A stretch of DNA of 64,000 nt from Callorhinus ursinus. Its lineage: Eukaryota > Chordata > Mammalia > Carnivora > Otariidae. Made by a program: the position numbers and the translations under genes. Location: positions 9,311,743 through 9,375,742 of the forward strand of contig NW_020312935.1 in the NCBI RefSeq assembly GCF_003265705.1, written 5' to 3'. The notes beneath the pieces are model-generated. The model was given only the letters and a program-made list of their open reading frames with translations, was not told where the DNA came from and made no database searches. Shown here piece by piece: positions 1 through 12,809 of this stretch (positions are counted from its first letter, which is position 1; every line of letters starts with the position of its first letter).

Positions 1-1090
1 ACCATGTGATCAGTTACAGAAATTAGAACTGTAATTGTCATGAATATTTCTTTGTTATTTTGCTATATAGTATATCTTTGTTTTTTTCTTTTACTCTCTT
101 ATTTCCTTATGTACATAAGATATATTGATATTATATCATAGTATTTACATATATTAACTTTGCATCATAGTACTTAAATTATGGAACATCTAGAAGAGGA
201 ATCATCATCAAGGACTTTACCTCCTCTTCTGGGGAAGCAATAAGTACATTTTGGGTTGTATCATATTAGATGGAATTTTGACCTTGTAATTGTCTTTGTT
301 TGGAGATTAAGTACAGTTTATGGAGATGTGAATGGGTACAAAGTTGACAGAAGTTGGATTTGTGATAGTTATTTTTATGTGTTAACTTGACCACAGAGTT
401 CCCACATTAAACATTATTTCTGGCTTTGTCTTTGAAGATGTTTTCAGATGAGGTTAAGCATTTGAATCAGCTGACTAGTCAGTAAAGTAGATTACCCTCT
501 CCAGTGTGGTTAAGCATCATCTAATACATTGAGGGTCTGAATGGAACAAAGGCAGAGGGAGTAGGAACATCTGGATAGATAGTGGTGAAGGGTATAATAC
601 AGTCCAGACAAGCATCATCAGAGTAAGACAGCCAGTCTGAAATAGAGGGAGTTTCAAGACATAAAACTGTAAACCAAAAGGGATGCTGACAGTGATGGGG
701 CAAAGCAGTTGGTTGCACGTAAAACACTGGAGCTAGTTCTGAGTTCATGGGCTGATGCTTTTAGGGACTGTTTCTTATCATGTTTGTTATAGTGGTAATT
801 ACAGGTGTGGCAAGAGAACAAATACCTCTATTATTTTATGCATTCATTCAGTAGATATGATTTGAGTATCCACCATATTCCAAGGTGAAGTGATAGAGGA
901 TTATCGAGGGTATGGTCTATTTTAAATGGGGCGATCAATGAAGGTTTTGTGGCAAGATGGCGTTTTAAACTTATTCTGTAATGGTAAGAATGAGCGAGGG
1001 AAGAAAAGGGTTAAGAGTACACTATCAAATATAAGAGCCTCCTTTCTCCGTCTTTCACTTCACCCATTAGTAGAAAATTTGTCCCTAGAG
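1..1090. other. Unique AT-rich DNA, no gene seen
   Basis: I see no exon-like, RNA-gene or clear repeat structure here. A short piece near 840-900 faintly resembles the reverse complement of an L2 3' end, too weak to call. Open frames are short and have no recognisable protein similarity. Confidence 0.5.
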
Positions 1091-1092
1091 TA

Positions 1093-1175
1093 AGTGGTGA
1101 TGAGGATGATAATGATGATGATAGGATTGTAATGAGGATAATAACATTGAAGACAACAATGATGATATCAATGGT
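1093..1175. repeat. GAT-rich low-complexity tract
   Basis: Repeated GATGAT/AATGATGAT words, impure. The short minus-strand open frame across it is a product of this composition. Confidence 0.7.
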
Positions 1176-1194
1176 GACAATTGATATAGTATAA

Positions 1195-1300
1195 TTCCCG
1201 TGAGGGCAGAGACCATGTGTCTGTTGTTTGCTGCTTTATCCCCAGCATCTATCACAGGCACAACATTGATATTCAATAAATGTTTGTTGAATGAACAGAA
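1195..1300 (+). repeat. L2 LINE 3'-end fragment
   Basis: Reads as the L2 terminus: 'gagggcagagaccatgtgtc', then 'tatccccagcatct', then a 'ttcaataaatgtttgttgaa' terminal word. Diverged, ancient mammal-wide element. Confidence 0.8.
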
Positions 1301-2089
1301 GCATGAATGAAAGATGATGGTAATGACTAGGAGTGGTTCAATTCAATTGAGTTGATGATAGTGTATTATGTACCTCAAAACTAGAGACTGTCAATTTGTG
1401 TCTGTTTCGATTGCTTTTGAGGAAATAAACCATTTCAGTGATACCGTATCTCAAACAATTAATTTTCACCTTATTCTGTTGAGCATTATCACCTAGTATT
1501 TAGCACATTGTTAATTATCACTTTGTAACCATTTGTAAAGTGTGAAAAAGCCTGCTGCATAGATTCCTCTCTTCCACTAATTGTGTTTCTCTCCAACCCA
1601 GAGCGGTAACAAGCAGAAAATGCAGCATTTGTGGCAATATATCTAAAATAAACTGATAACAAGTTTTCTCCTTAAAAAAGGAAATGCCAGTAATTCCTCT
1701 TCATGTAATGATAAAAGACTAAAGGATATTATGTAGAGTATTGAATGCTCCATTGAAAAATCCATAATAATATATTAGGAAAGAGAAGAAATCAAGATGG
1801 GATTGCAAGATGATCTTGACTATGCATGTCAATAATTTGTCTCGATTTATGGCTATATTTATTTATATTTTTATCTTTAAATCTGGTTTAATTTTGAGTA
1901 TTAAGGATACGGGTCTTTGGATGATGGGAAGGAAGTAGTATGCCTTGATTTCTTACTGTACTCTCATCCATAAACTTTGTCTTTCTATCTCTAGTGCTTA
2001 ACAAAATGCCAAATCAATTGCCTACATCTCTATATCCATATCAATATAATACTGATATAGAGGAAGGAGAAATAGCAGCTTTGGAGACA

Positions 2090-2258
2090 ATAATGCATTC
2101 ATGATTCACATCTGAACTGTGCAGCTGGCTATCTGAGTGACTTTGGGGAAATTATATAAATACACTGATTCTTACTTTAAACATCTGTAATAATCATGAG
2201 GATTAAATTACACTCAGCATACATTAGGTACTCATTGGATACCTGTTGCTGAAAGTTT
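2090..2258 (+). repeat. MIR SINE fragment
   Basis: Diverged MIR core order: 'ctatctgagtgactttgggg', 'aaacatctgtaataatcatg', 'aggattaaatta' and a 3' 'gtactcattgga' segment. Confidence 0.7.
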
Positions 2259-2984
2259 TCTAGATTCAGTACATCATATCAGAGCAATTGTCAAGCAATG
2301 GATGGAACTAAAGCCTATGGTTTTAACTGCTCAAATAATTGTTAACTTTATTGTTTTTTGTACCTACTGTGTGTACAGTTTAGTGATAGATATTTTAGAA
2401 GGTATATTCAAGCATAAAATATGGCCCTTGGCATTAGCTTATAGTCAGTGAACAGATATGATATAATCCACCAATAATTCTGAACCGGAGTTCATTAAAA
2501 AGTAAATGAAATTAAATTCTGAAAAAAAATTTTATTTTAATACTTTGTAGTATTTTTGCAATCATGAAACTATGCTTAAATGTTTTATGTTTAAAAGATT
2601 AAAGCTATTATGTAATTGTGTATGAATACAATTTTGTTAAGAAATTTACAGATATTTACTGAGTGAATGAATGAATGAATGAATGAGTGAATTCTCTGAT
2701 TCCATATTGTCCGTGCCTCCTCTGGCATCTTCCCTCCCCCCAAAAATGAATACAGTTTTGTTTTATTTCCTGAAGAGTGACCTCTCCTGCTGGTGCCTCC
2801 TAATATTCCTCTCCTTTACCAGTATTGAAAATATATGTATGTCATCCACAACTTAATATAAAGTTATTGCTATGGAAAACAGATAAAACTAAACCTCATT
2901 TCTTGGTCTGTAAATATCCAGACATTGAAATGGCTAGAGATTCTTAACTTAAAGAACATAAAATCTACTAAGTCTTGGGATAAT
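2259..2984. other. AT-rich DNA with a (GAAT)n tract
   Basis: Mostly unique. The GAAT microsatellite at about 2663-2691 follows 'gatatttactgagtgaatga', which resembles an L2 end, so it may have grown from an L2 tail. Confidence 0.55.
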
Positions 2985-3432
2985 CTGAAAAGGCTACATA
3001 CATATTGTATGATTCCAACTATATGGCCTTCTGAAAAAGGCCAAGTTATGAAGACAATAAAAAGATCAGTGGTTGCCAGGATTTGGGCATAGGGGGAAGG
3101 AGAAGAATGGATAGGCAGAGCACAAAGGATGTTTAGGGAAGTGAAAATACTCTGTATGATACCATCATGTCATTATATATTTACCCAAACTAATAGAATG
3201 TAAAACACCAAGAGTGAACCATAATATAAACTGTGGACTTTGGTGACGATGATGTGTCATTGTAGGTTCACCAGTGTCACAAATGTATAACTCTAGAATG
3301 GGATGTTGTTAATGAGGGTTGCTATGCATGTGGGGGGGCAGAGGGAACATGGGGAATCCCTGTACCTTCCTCCCAATTTTGCTTTTAACCTAAAACTACT
3401 TTAAAAAAGTAAAGTCTTAATTAAAAAAATTC
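2985..3432 (+). mobile_element. Old L1 (L1MA/L1MB-like) 3' UTR
   Basis: Follows the known L1M 3' UTR in order: 'tgtatgattccaactatatg', 'aaaagatcagtggttgccag', 'gtgaaccataatataaactg', 'ggcagagggaacatggggaa', 'acctaaaactactttaaaaa', ending in an A-rich tail. 5'-truncated and diverged. Confidence 0.8.
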
Positions 3433-4329
3433 AGGCATAATATCTATGTCATGAATAATAGATTTGCAAGAGTACATGATCAGTCAGAGTTGATTTCTCA
3501 TACCACAGACCAGTCAATGTTTCTAACAAGTAGGGGATACATCAGAGTGAGGAGTTGGTAGATTAGGTGGTGTTGTGGCCTTGAGAAGAGGCTGTTCCTA
3601 AAAATGAATATTGGAGGGAGAGGAATTTATAGAATCCACATAGGTTTGGGGATTTGAGAGTAAAAAAGACTTTGAGTTGTTTCCAGATTGTGCCTTATAC
3701 ATCTCTCTGTCAATTGTTGTGTGCATTAGAAACAGTAGAGTAAAAGTTGCTATGCATGATATTTAGACAGACAGGCTTGATGCTTCCTTATAAAAACTGT
3801 ATGTGCAAAGTAAGAATCAACAGATCATTTTTGGTATATTCTAGAAAGGAAAAGAATTAGCACAGAAAGTCAGCAACCCTGGTAAAGCCATGTCACTAGT
3901 ACAAGAGAGAAGCAGCCATTATCTGAATGAGCCAATGACCAGAGATCTGGTAGAAGTAAGAATGTCACACTAAGCGCCTCCCATGATACATAATAACCAA
4001 GATCCAAGTGATAAGTTCCCCACCTCAGAAAGAATAGACTGCCTGCCATCCAATTTCTTGGGAACTCAGACAACTAGGGAAAAGGGCATGCAATTCCTGA
4101 ATTGAATGGGATTAACAGTCAATCACTTATTGGGACAAGAGCTCAGTAATATAGTTTGTTTTAAAGAAATTTATAATTACTTGTATTGAAAAACAGTTGG
4201 TTATCTGATATCCATACTTGCCACATAACTAAAAATCTAATGAAAATAACTTATAAATACAAAACTGTATATATAGTGAACTTTTGGTCTTAGCACTGAC
4301 ATATAAAAAGCTTGGAAGTTCATACTCTC
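3433..4329. other. Unique sequence, nothing recognised
   Basis: No repeat, RNA or exon signature recognised. The 67-codon minus-strand open frame at 3870-4073 has no protein-like pattern. Confidence 0.5.
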
Positions 4330-5464
4330 ATCCTAATAACAAGAGAAAGTTAAGGAAAATTAAAACCAACAACTTCTCTTAGACCAATCACAGAGCTGAG
4401 TTCGCAGAGCAGATTGCCACCCCCAAATCTGGAGAGGCAGGTGAATTCAGAGAGTCACAGTTGAGATCTACTTACCTGGAACAGAAGTTGCTGGAGTAAT
4501 AAATTGATAGGACTTAAATGATAATTCTGATACATTGCTGGAGGATGAGTTTGGAATGGCATAAGAGTAAGAAACTTTGGTGTTGGAGCAGTCTCAGAGT
4601 GATGCCCATAATTTTGGAGTTTTACCCCCCCAAACCCCATGGATTCCCAAGGTGAAAATCTGAGAAAGATTTCATTCTTGACTCTGATAGGCAGATGGGA
4701 ACAAAATCCTCCTGAAATACTCCCAGAGCATTTCTCACAACAAAGGCTTACTCTCCAGGCAAAAATTCTTTATTAGAACTTTATCCAGTGTGGGGAAAGG
4801 GAAGATACCCCACTCCACCTTGCTCTAGCATTCCTGTGTCACCAAAAGGGAAGCAAAAGGCTAAGAAACATCTGTGAATGTCACAATGCAGGGTCAGTGG
4901 ACTACTAAAAGATTAGGATTTAATAATACTATAGAATAATTCACCTCATCCATGCCTTATTCCTTTGGTAACAGAGTTCCACTGTAATAAGAAGATTATA
5001 ATGGAAAGAAGAATAAGACACAAGCTCTTTCTGAGGAGAGTTACCCAGTGAAGACCAAAATTAAGGGAGGAAACAAAGAAACTACAGGGATTTGAAGCCT
5101 CTGAACCTAGAGCTACAACAGGAATTTTTTAAAAATTGCCCATTACTAGTTAGAATAAAATCCTTACACTAAGGAGCTACTTAAAATACTTACCATTACC
5201 TGATACAACATGTCTTTCTTTAAATAATAACAACAAAATTACAAGTCTACTGAAAAGAAGGGGAAAAAAAGCCCAGTCTGAATAGACAAAGTAAACATCA
5301 GATCCAAATGCAGAAATGGTCCAGATGTCAAAATGATCAGATAGGGAATTTTAAATGACTATGATTAATATATTAAGGGCCCTAATGTAAAAGTAGACAG
5401 CATGCAAGAACAGATGGTTAATGGAAGCCAAAGGATGAAAACTCTAAAGAATAATTGAAAGGAA

Positions 5465-6040
5465 ATGCTAGATATCAAAGACACTGAAACAGAAATGAAG
5501 AATTCCTTTAATGGGTTCATCAGTAGACTAGAGATGACCAAGAAAAGAAGAAGTGAGTTTGAAGATAGGTCAATAGAAGTTTTTCAAACTGAAATACAAA
5601 GAGGAAAAAAGAATGAAAAACAAACAGAATATCCAAGGACTCTAGGACAGTTTCAAAATGTGTAAGGTGGCTCAGTTGGTATACCAGGAGATGAAGAGAG
5701 AGGAGTGGAGCAGAAGAAATATATTACTCAGAACCTCAAAAATTACACACATTAAATCACATATTCAGGAACTTCAGAAAACATCAAGCAGGATAAATGT
5801 AAAAAACAAACAACAACAGCAGCAAAACTACATCAAGGCATATCATAATCAAGCTTCAGAAGACCAAAAATAAAGAAAAAAAATGGTGAAGCTGGAGAGG
5901 GGGAATAACTTTATTGAGGAGCAAGGAAAGAATTATAGTGAAATCATCAGCAAAAACTGTAAGAAAGGGGAATGGAGTGAAATATTTAAAGTTTGGAAAA
6001 AAATTACCAAGCTAAAATTATTATCCAATGAACTGTCCTT
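5465..6040 (+). pseudogene. L1M ORF1 remnant
   Basis: Three short plus-strand open pieces (5465-5665, 5658-5873, 5883-6083) follow the L1 ORF1 coiled-coil to RRM/C-terminal order. The first includes 'MLDIKDTETEMKNSFNGFIS' and 'FEDRSIEVFQTEIQRGKKNE', typical of the L1 ORF1p heptad region; the last contains 'GEWSEIFKV', like the C-terminal domain. Stops and frame changes separate them and the last open frame runs into a Can-SINE at 6056. ORF1p is the L1 RNA-binding chaperone; this copy is dead. Confidence 0.7.
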
Positions 6041-6055
6041 CAAAAATAAAGGAGA

Positions 6056-6246
6056 GGGGTGCCTTAGTAGCTCAGTTGGTTAAGAGACCAACTCTTCATT
6101 TCAGCTCAGGTCATGACCTCAGGGTCCTGAGATTGAGCCCCACATCCATCTGGCTCATGCTCAGCAGGGAGTCTGCTTGAGATTTTCTTCCCCCCTCTCT
6201 CTCTGCCCCTCCCCCCACTCTCTCTCTCTCAAATAAATACATAATA
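6056..6246 (+). mobile_element. Can-SINE inside L1M
   Basis: Diverged tRNA-derived head 'ttagtagctcagttggttaa', then 'caggtcatgacctcagggtc', a CT-rich stretch and an A-rich tail. Flanked by target-site duplications 'aaaaataaaggaga' (6042-6055) and 'aaaaataagggaga' (6247-6260), one mismatch. Confidence 0.92.
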
Positions 6247-7009
6247 AAAAATAAGGGAGAAATTAAAGGAAATTTTTTTCAGACAAATAAGAACTAAGGG
6301 AATTCATCACTAGCAGACATGTCCTGCAAAGAAATGTAAAAAGAAGTTCTTCAGGGAGGAGGAAAATTCTATAGGTCACAAACTTGAATGTAAAGAAAGG
6401 GATAATATCAGAGAAGGAATAATGAAAGTATTTTTTTTCTTATTCTTAGCTTAAAGATAACCCTTACCTTAAAATATTATCAAAAACTGAAATGATTCTG
6501 TATAAATCAAAAATGTGCAAGATCTATATGTGGAAAGCTATAAAACTTAGAAAAGAAATCAAAGATCTAAATGAATGGAGAGATATTCATGCTCATGGAT
6601 TAGAAGATTCAATATTGTTAAGATGTCAGTTTTTTTGAACATGATCTATGGACTCAATATAATCCCATGCAAACTTCCAGAAAACTGTGCATATTAAAAA
6701 ACAAACATAAGAAAAACTCATTCCAGAGTTTAATTGAAAGATAAAAGACCTTGAGTAGGCAATATAATGCTTAGAAGAATAAATTGAAAGACTTGTATTA
6801 CCTGACTTCAAGACTTACTGTAAAAAGTATAATAATCAAGAGTATAGACACATAGATCAATGGAATGTTATGTAAAGCCCAGAAGGAGAGCCACAGAAAC
6901 ATAGTCAATTGGTCTTTGAGAAAGGAACAGGAGTGCAATGTTGAAATAGTATTTTTAAAATAAATGGTGCTGTGACAATTGGATGTACATATGTAAAAGA
7001 ATGAATTTA

Positions 7010-7199
7010 GGGGCGCCTGGGTGGCTCAGTCATTAAGTGTCTGCCTTCGGCTCAGGTCATGATCCCAGAGTCCTGGGACCGAGCCCTGCATCGGGCTCCC
7101 TGCTCCGCGGTAAGTCTGCTTCTCCCTCTCCCACTCTCCCTGCTTGTGTTCCCTCTCTCGCTGTGTCACTCTCTGTCAAATAAATAAATAAAATCTTAA
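7010..7199 (+). mobile_element. Can-SINE inside L1M, well preserved
   Basis: Begins 'ggggcgcctgggtggctcag', contains 'gggctccctgctccgcgg', CT-rich tail and AATAAATAAATAAAATCTT. Exact 15-bp duplications 'aaaagaatgaattta' at 6995-7009 and 7200-7214. Confidence 0.95.
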
Positions 7200-7733
7200 A
7201 AAAGAATGAATTTAAACACAGGCATTACACTTTTTGCAAAATCTAACTCAAAAGCATTCTAGACTTAAGTATAAAGCACATAACTGTAAAACCTCTAGAG
7301 GAAAACATAAGAAAATCTAGATGGCCTTGGGTGTTCTCATGAGTTTTTAGATAAAACACCAAAAGCATGATCCATGAAAAAAAAATTATACTTGATTAAA
7401 ATTAGAGACTTCTGCCCTGTGAAAGACATTGTCGAGAGAATGTGAAAAAAGAAAGAAAATGAGTCATAAATTAGAAGTTTAGCATTTAAAAAGCTGATAA
7501 AATGATTTTTTTAAATATTCAAAGAACTCCTAAAATTCAACTATAAGAAAATTAAAGGTTAATGAAGCAAAAGATTAATTGAGCAAAAGGCCTAAACAGA
7601 CATATTTACCAAGAAGATGTACAAATGGAAAATGCATATGAAAACCTATGTAACATCATTTGACATTACAGGACTTCAAATTGAGACAATAGTGAAATAC
7701 CATTCCCCACATATTAGAATGGGCTAAAATGTA

Positions 7734-7930
7734 GGGCCACATGGGTGGCTTAGTCAGTTAAGCATGTGACTTTTAATTTCTGCTCAGGTCATGGTCTTAG
7801 GGTCCTGAGATCCAGCCCCGCTTTGGGCTCTGTGCTCTGCAGAGAGTCTGCTTGAGATTCTTGCCTCCCTCCTTCATCTCCTCCCCCTGCTTACCTACAT
7901 ATTCTCTCTTTCTCTCAAATACATAAATCT
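7734..7930 (+). mobile_element. Can-SINE inside L1M, diverged
   Basis: Head 'gggccacatgggtggcttag', middle 'caggtcatggtcttagggtc', pyrimidine-rich tail. Degenerate duplications: 'ttagaatgggctaaaatgta' (7714-7733) versus 'ttagaatggcttaaatgcaa' (7931-7950). Confidence 0.9.
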
Positions 7931-8598
7931 TTAGAATGGCTTAAATGCAAAATAATAATAATACAAAACAGATAAAACCATTTGGTGGTAAGGATGCAAG
8001 ACATTGCTGGAGGGAATGCCAACTGATATAGTTACTTTGGAGGTCAGTTTGGTATTTCTTACAAAGCTGAAAACAGTCTTACCATTCAACCTAGCAGTTG
8101 TGTTCCTAGGTTTTATATCCAACTTATTTGAAAACTGTGTCCACACAAAAATTATCAAGTGATTGTTTATAGCAACTTTTTTCATAATTGCCAAAACTGG
8201 GAGCAACCAAGATGGCTTTCAGTAGTTGAATTGTTAATCTGAGGTATAGCCATTCAATGGAATATTATTCAGCAATAAAAAAATGAGTTATCAATCCATG
8301 AAAAGACCCAGATAAGACTTATAAGCTAATGTTAATAAATGAATTTGCAAAGGTTACATACTGTATGATTCCAAATATATGCAATTCTTAAAGAAACAAA
8401 ACTATAGAGATTATAAAAAGATCAAAGGTTGCCAGAGATGAGAGCGGTAAAGAGGACTGAATGAATGAAGCACAGGGAATTATTTTAGGGTAATGCAACT
8501 ATATTATATGACATTGTAATGGTGAATACATGACACTATGCATTTGTCAAAAGCCATAGGATTTTATCACATAAAAATTGAATCAATGTTTGGAAATT

Positions 8599-8600
<2 letters not shown>

Positions 8601-8643
<43 letters not shown>
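8601..8643. repeat. (AC)21 microsatellite
   Basis: Uninterrupted AC dinucleotides; likely length-polymorphic. Confidence 0.98.
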
Positions 8644-8645
<2 letters not shown>

Positions 8646-10253
8646 GGTTGGGTAATTGCATCCCAGGACAAAATGTCAAATGGGACAAAACAATCTAACT
8701 GTATTATATGTGTAACAGTTTCATTGAATAGGGTGAGAGAAAATGTTATTGCCCCATGTAATTTTGGAAATGAGTGCAGTCTAAGACTAAAGGCAAAAGA
8801 AGCTATACAAAGACACTGTAGTTTTGTTGTTCAAGTTCTTCCCTTCAGGACAGTGGTAAATAATTATGGTATTGCTATACTTGTATACTAGAAATACACA
8901 CTTAATCAAATGGATGACTGATGGTGAAAGCCACATTTCTTGCTGCTAGAGTGGGAATTTATAGATAATCAAAGGTGAGGAGGTAATCTATGTGGGAATG
9001 CATTACAGTTAGAATCATCAGTATTGAACTCATGTTTAGCTTAACATATATAGAGATATTTACACATAGAAATATTTATAGATGTATGTATATACATGGG
9101 TTAATATACACATGTATATTGTCTTGCTCTTTTTGCTTAGAGGGTCTTGAAGCATCAGTACCTCAGTAACCACAAGCACACCTTATACTTAGATCTTGGC
9201 TTTTAATATAATTCTTACAATTAAAAAAATAGGCCTTTTTGGGGATTTGGCTGATTCTAGCATTGGAATAGGATATAAAAAATAAGCCTTGAGTCTTGTG
9301 GTACAGAAAATGTTTTCAAGACAGTCAAATACAGTAATGGTGCTATGTCAAGGGGAGACAAGAACCAATTGAGAATGTTCCTGATGACCAAGGCTGGAAA
9401 AATTTGAGCAACAAAGTAAATGAAATTTTATTGGATTGTAAATCCAAAGTATAAAAAAAATCCATAAATCCATGCTGATGTAAAGAAATGATTGAATAAA
9501 CAAGTAAATAAGGGGGAATAGACAAATATTTCGTGCATAAATCCAGATAATTTCTGTAGATACTCTGCCATCAAGGAGGTGGAATATAACTCTCCGCTGC
9601 TTTTGTGTGGGCTCTACATATTGACTTCCTTTGAAAGATTATGGTATGAAAGGATCAAAAAAGAGTAAATTAACAGTGAAGAAACTTGACAAACACTACT
9701 TCAGCCAGGTGTGAAGGTTAACATCAATAGTGTTAAGTCTTCTTGGTAGTACGTCCCCTTGATATGAGGTGAAGAAAATGGCACTTTATCTCTTTGGTCT
9801 TCCTCACAAAAGCACATAACCCCACTATAACTTTGAGAAAAATGTCAGACAAATCCAATTTGAGGTAAAATTTACAAAATGTCTGACCATTATTCCTCAA
9901 AACTGTCAAGGTCATAAAAAACAAGGAGTCTGTAAAACTGCCATAGCTACTGGGAGCCTAAGGGTACATGCCTACTAAATGCCATGTAATGATGTAATGT
10001 GGCGATTTGAATGGGATTCTGGGACAGAAAAAAGACATTATTAGGTAAAGACTAAAGATCTGAATAATGCCCAAACTCCAGTTAATGATAATGTATCAAT
10101 ATTAGTTCATTAATTGTAACAGATGTAATTGTGAATTGTTAATTGTCAGGGAAACTGGATATGAGTCTCATGGGAAATCCCTAAATAATCTTCACAATTT
10201 TTCTCCAAATTTAAAATTGCTCTAAATTAAGTTTATTAAAAACATAATTAATA

Positions 10254-10441
10254 GGGGCGCCTAGGTAGCTCAGTTAGTTAATCATCCAACTCTTGATTCA
10301 GCTCAGGTCATGATCTCAGGGTCTTAGGATTGAGCCCCGCATATAGCTCCAGGTTGGGCATGGAGCCTGCTTAAGATTCTCTCTCTCCGTTTCCCTCTAT
10401 CCCTCCCCTGCCTCTAATACAACAACAACAACAACAACAAC
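10254..10441 (+). mobile_element. Can-SINE with (CAA)n tail
   Basis: Head 'ggggcgcctaggtagctcag', middle 'caggtcatgatctcagggtc', pyrimidine-rich 3' part, then a CAA microsatellite at about 10419-10440 grown from the A-tail. It sits at the 3' edge of the L1M. Confidence 0.92.
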
Positions 10442-11329
10442 CATAATCAGTAAAATTGAGTGATAGCTACAACTTAATGTCCTTGATGATATAATTTTTC
10501 TTAAACTTACCATTTTATTTAACATTAAAAATATGTCTATAGTATAGTTTTGTATTTCAACTGTATTTTTATTTTTCTTCAACAAAATTATTGTGGACAT
10601 TATCCTTTATTTTCATGAATATGTTGTACAAAACTGTATTAATTCATTTTCTTTTTTTAATGAGTCATTTTCAAGCCAGAGAAATCAACCATTATGCTAA
10701 CCCAAAACAGTGCCAATAAGCAATCCACTGTAATTAGATTTACCTGTTAACTTTCTAAATTTGTTTCCTTGATGATAAGTTTACCAGTAAGGAATAATTG
10801 ATATTAGATGGTTATCTAATTTAAAAAAAGTATCATTTAATCCAAACTTACTACTGCATTTAATGCTAATTTTCTTTTTGCTGATGGATAATAAGCAATA
10901 TATATCTAATGAAAAGACATGTTGTGTACATGCATATACAAATAATATGGGAATAAATTCATTATTTTAATGCATGTACACATGCATAATTTAGAATGAT
11001 AATAGAGTTAAAATTCAACATAAATTTTTATACCATAACCAGAAGCTATAAGTGTGTGTATATATATGTATATATATGTGTGTGTGTGTATGTATATACA
11101 CCCACAGATAAATATATAGAGAGATAATATATACATATGTATATGTGTGGGTATACACTCACAGTATGTGAATAAATTCATTATTTTATTATGTTATTAG
11201 TCTGTGAGATTAAATTTACATGGCTACATGGTTTACGGATTTAGGCAAAACATACCCTGAATCATTTTACTGGCATTGTGTGATCCTGAGTTACAGAAGA
11301 CCTCATGTATTATCATTGGTTTGTCTGTA
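10442..11329. other. AT-rich DNA with TG/TA repeat tract
   Basis: No gene seen. Alternating TG/TA microsatellite-like sequence at about 11051-11160 ('tatatatgtgtgtgtgtgta'). Confidence 0.7.
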
Positions 11330-11334
11330 TACTA

Positions 11335-11548
11335 GAACTACCTATTTCAAGTCAGTAACATTCATAATATATCTGTTGCTTTATATATGTTATCTTATTT
11401 CATCCTCTTAAAAATTATTTATGGAATTATACCATTTTCTAAGTGAGGAGATTGAAATTCAGAGAAGTAAAAGAATTGTTCAAGAAAACATAAGTAGTAG
11501 AGATTGAAATCCAGGGTTTTCTGATGGCAAAGTCCACTTTGGAATATA
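11335..11548 (-). repeat. MIR SINE fragment
   Basis: Reverse-complement MIR signature: 'accattttctaagtgaggag', 'attgaaattcagagaagtaa', 'agagattgaaatccagggtt'. Confidence 0.8.
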
Positions 11549-11608
11549 CTACAATGTCTTCTCAGTAACCTAAATGGTAAAATAGGTTGACAGCTATCTT
11601 ACGCAATA

Positions 11609-11705
11609 TTTTTTTTAAGTAACCTCTACCCCCATTGTGGAGTCCAAATTCACAATCTAGAGATCAAGAGTCACATGCTCTACCAACTAAGCCAGCTAGG
11701 CACTC
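11609..11705 (-). mobile_element. Short old-type Can-SINE
   Basis: Its reverse complement reads 'agtgcctagctggcttagtt', 'gtagagcatgtgactcttga', then a pre-tail 'gggggtagaggttacttaaa'. This is the older SINEC layout without the CT-rich tail. No target duplication recognised. Confidence 0.85.
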
Positions 11706-12517
11706 CTTATTCTGCATGAACTGTTGGCTATCAACCTATAGTTGCTCAGAGATGAATTATTTGTTTTTAGCAAGTTCCAACTATCACCCACTTTCTCCCA
11801 CTTTGCATCTCATGCTCAGTTTTCTCTAAGAGGAATGTTTTTCATTTGTATTTTCTGCTCAGGAAAAAAAAAATAAATCAACAAATATTTTTATTTGGCT
11901 ACCTAGTGTGATAATCAGAAAGTTTAAAGGATTGGGACATATTCATATAGCACAAATCCAAAGGTAAATGAAATTATCAGCTGTGCTCCTTTAAAATCTT
12001 GTTCAGTACAGTCCTTATAACTAGAAACCTGTAAGAGACATTCATAGCACTTTTCCTAGAATTTTTTTAGTGATAAATGTCTCAGTCAACATATATTGAA
12101 AGGATTATAGTTACCAAGCATCCTTCACTTCTGTCATCTTTTATATCTACTTCACATGAATTCTTTACATTTATGTCAGGAAAATACTTTTTTTTAATCT
12201 TGTAGCAAATTATACTTCATATATAAAGTATATCTGTCCCTACATAGAAAAAAAGAGAGTGAAGAGGCAAGCCGGGGGAAGCTATTATGTTTACTATATG
12301 TTGATTATTTTTATCTATATTTTCTAACTACTTCTTTAATATTTTTCATGAAGAAGTTATTATATTTCTATTTGAACCAAGTCTGTCTGACCCAAGAAAC
12401 ATGCTAATTCCAACTTACATATCTCTACATGAATGTGTTACCATGTTAAGAGAAAGCTAAATGTGACAATTTTCAAGTGCCCTTTTCCAATAATGCTCTC
12501 CACTTAGAAACAGTTTC
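11706..12517. other. Unique AT-rich DNA
   Basis: Nothing gene-like or repeat-like recognised apart from A runs. Confidence 0.5.
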
Positions 12518-12559
12518 TGAATTTGGATATTATTTTTCTTTTTGAATTTGGATATTATT

Positions 12560-12809
12560 TTTTATTGTTATGTTAATCACCATACATTACATCATTAGTT
12601 CTTGATGTAGTGTTCCATGATTCATTGTTTGTGCATAACACCCAGTGCTCCACGCAGAATGTGCCCTCTTTAATACCCATCACCAGGCTAACCCATCCTC
12701 CCACCCTTCTCCCCTCTAGAACCCTCAGTTTGTTTTTCACAGTCCATCGTCTCTCATGGTTCGTCTCCCCCTCCAACTTACTCCCCTTCATTCTTCCCCT
12801 CCTGCTATC
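12560..12809 (-). mobile_element. 5'-truncated young L1 3' end
   Basis: Reverse complement of the carnivore L1 3' UTR terminus: 'ttaatcaccatacattacat', 'cccagtgctccacgcagaat', 'gtttgtttttcacagtccat'. Only the last ~250 bp are present. The flanking duplication 'tgaatttggatattatttt' occurs three times (see findings). Confidence 0.93.

Larger units (their letters stand above)
4330..10252 (+). mobile_element. Ancient L1M element, internally deleted and interrupted
   Basis: The 5' UTR/ORF1 side (about 4330-6430) is followed directly by sequence matching the distal part of ORF2 (from about 6480: 'atatgtggaaagctataaaa', 'gagagatattcatgctcatg'), then an L1M 3' UTR (9320-10252: 'aggaggtggaatataactct', 'aaaacaaggagtctgtaaaa', 'ttaaaattgctctaaattaa'). 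Endonuclease and most RT sequence is missing, so this is either an internal deletion or two abutting L1M pieces. The start is approximate. Three Can-SINEs and a CA repeat interrupt it. The segment 8644-9315 is assigned only by continuity. Confidence 0.65.

Noticed and set aside
7010..7080. tRNA-like sequence with A and B box similarity
   Set aside because: It is the tRNA-Lys-derived head of a Can-SINE, not a tRNA gene; it cannot form the full cloverleaf and recurs 17 times in the window.
8601..8643. CA repeat as a possible functional Z-DNA element
   Set aside because: An ordinary microsatellite; nothing nearby supports a role.
11050..11165. TG/TA alternating tract as an origin or regulatory element
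   Set aside because: A compound microsatellite in AT-rich DNA with no supporting context.
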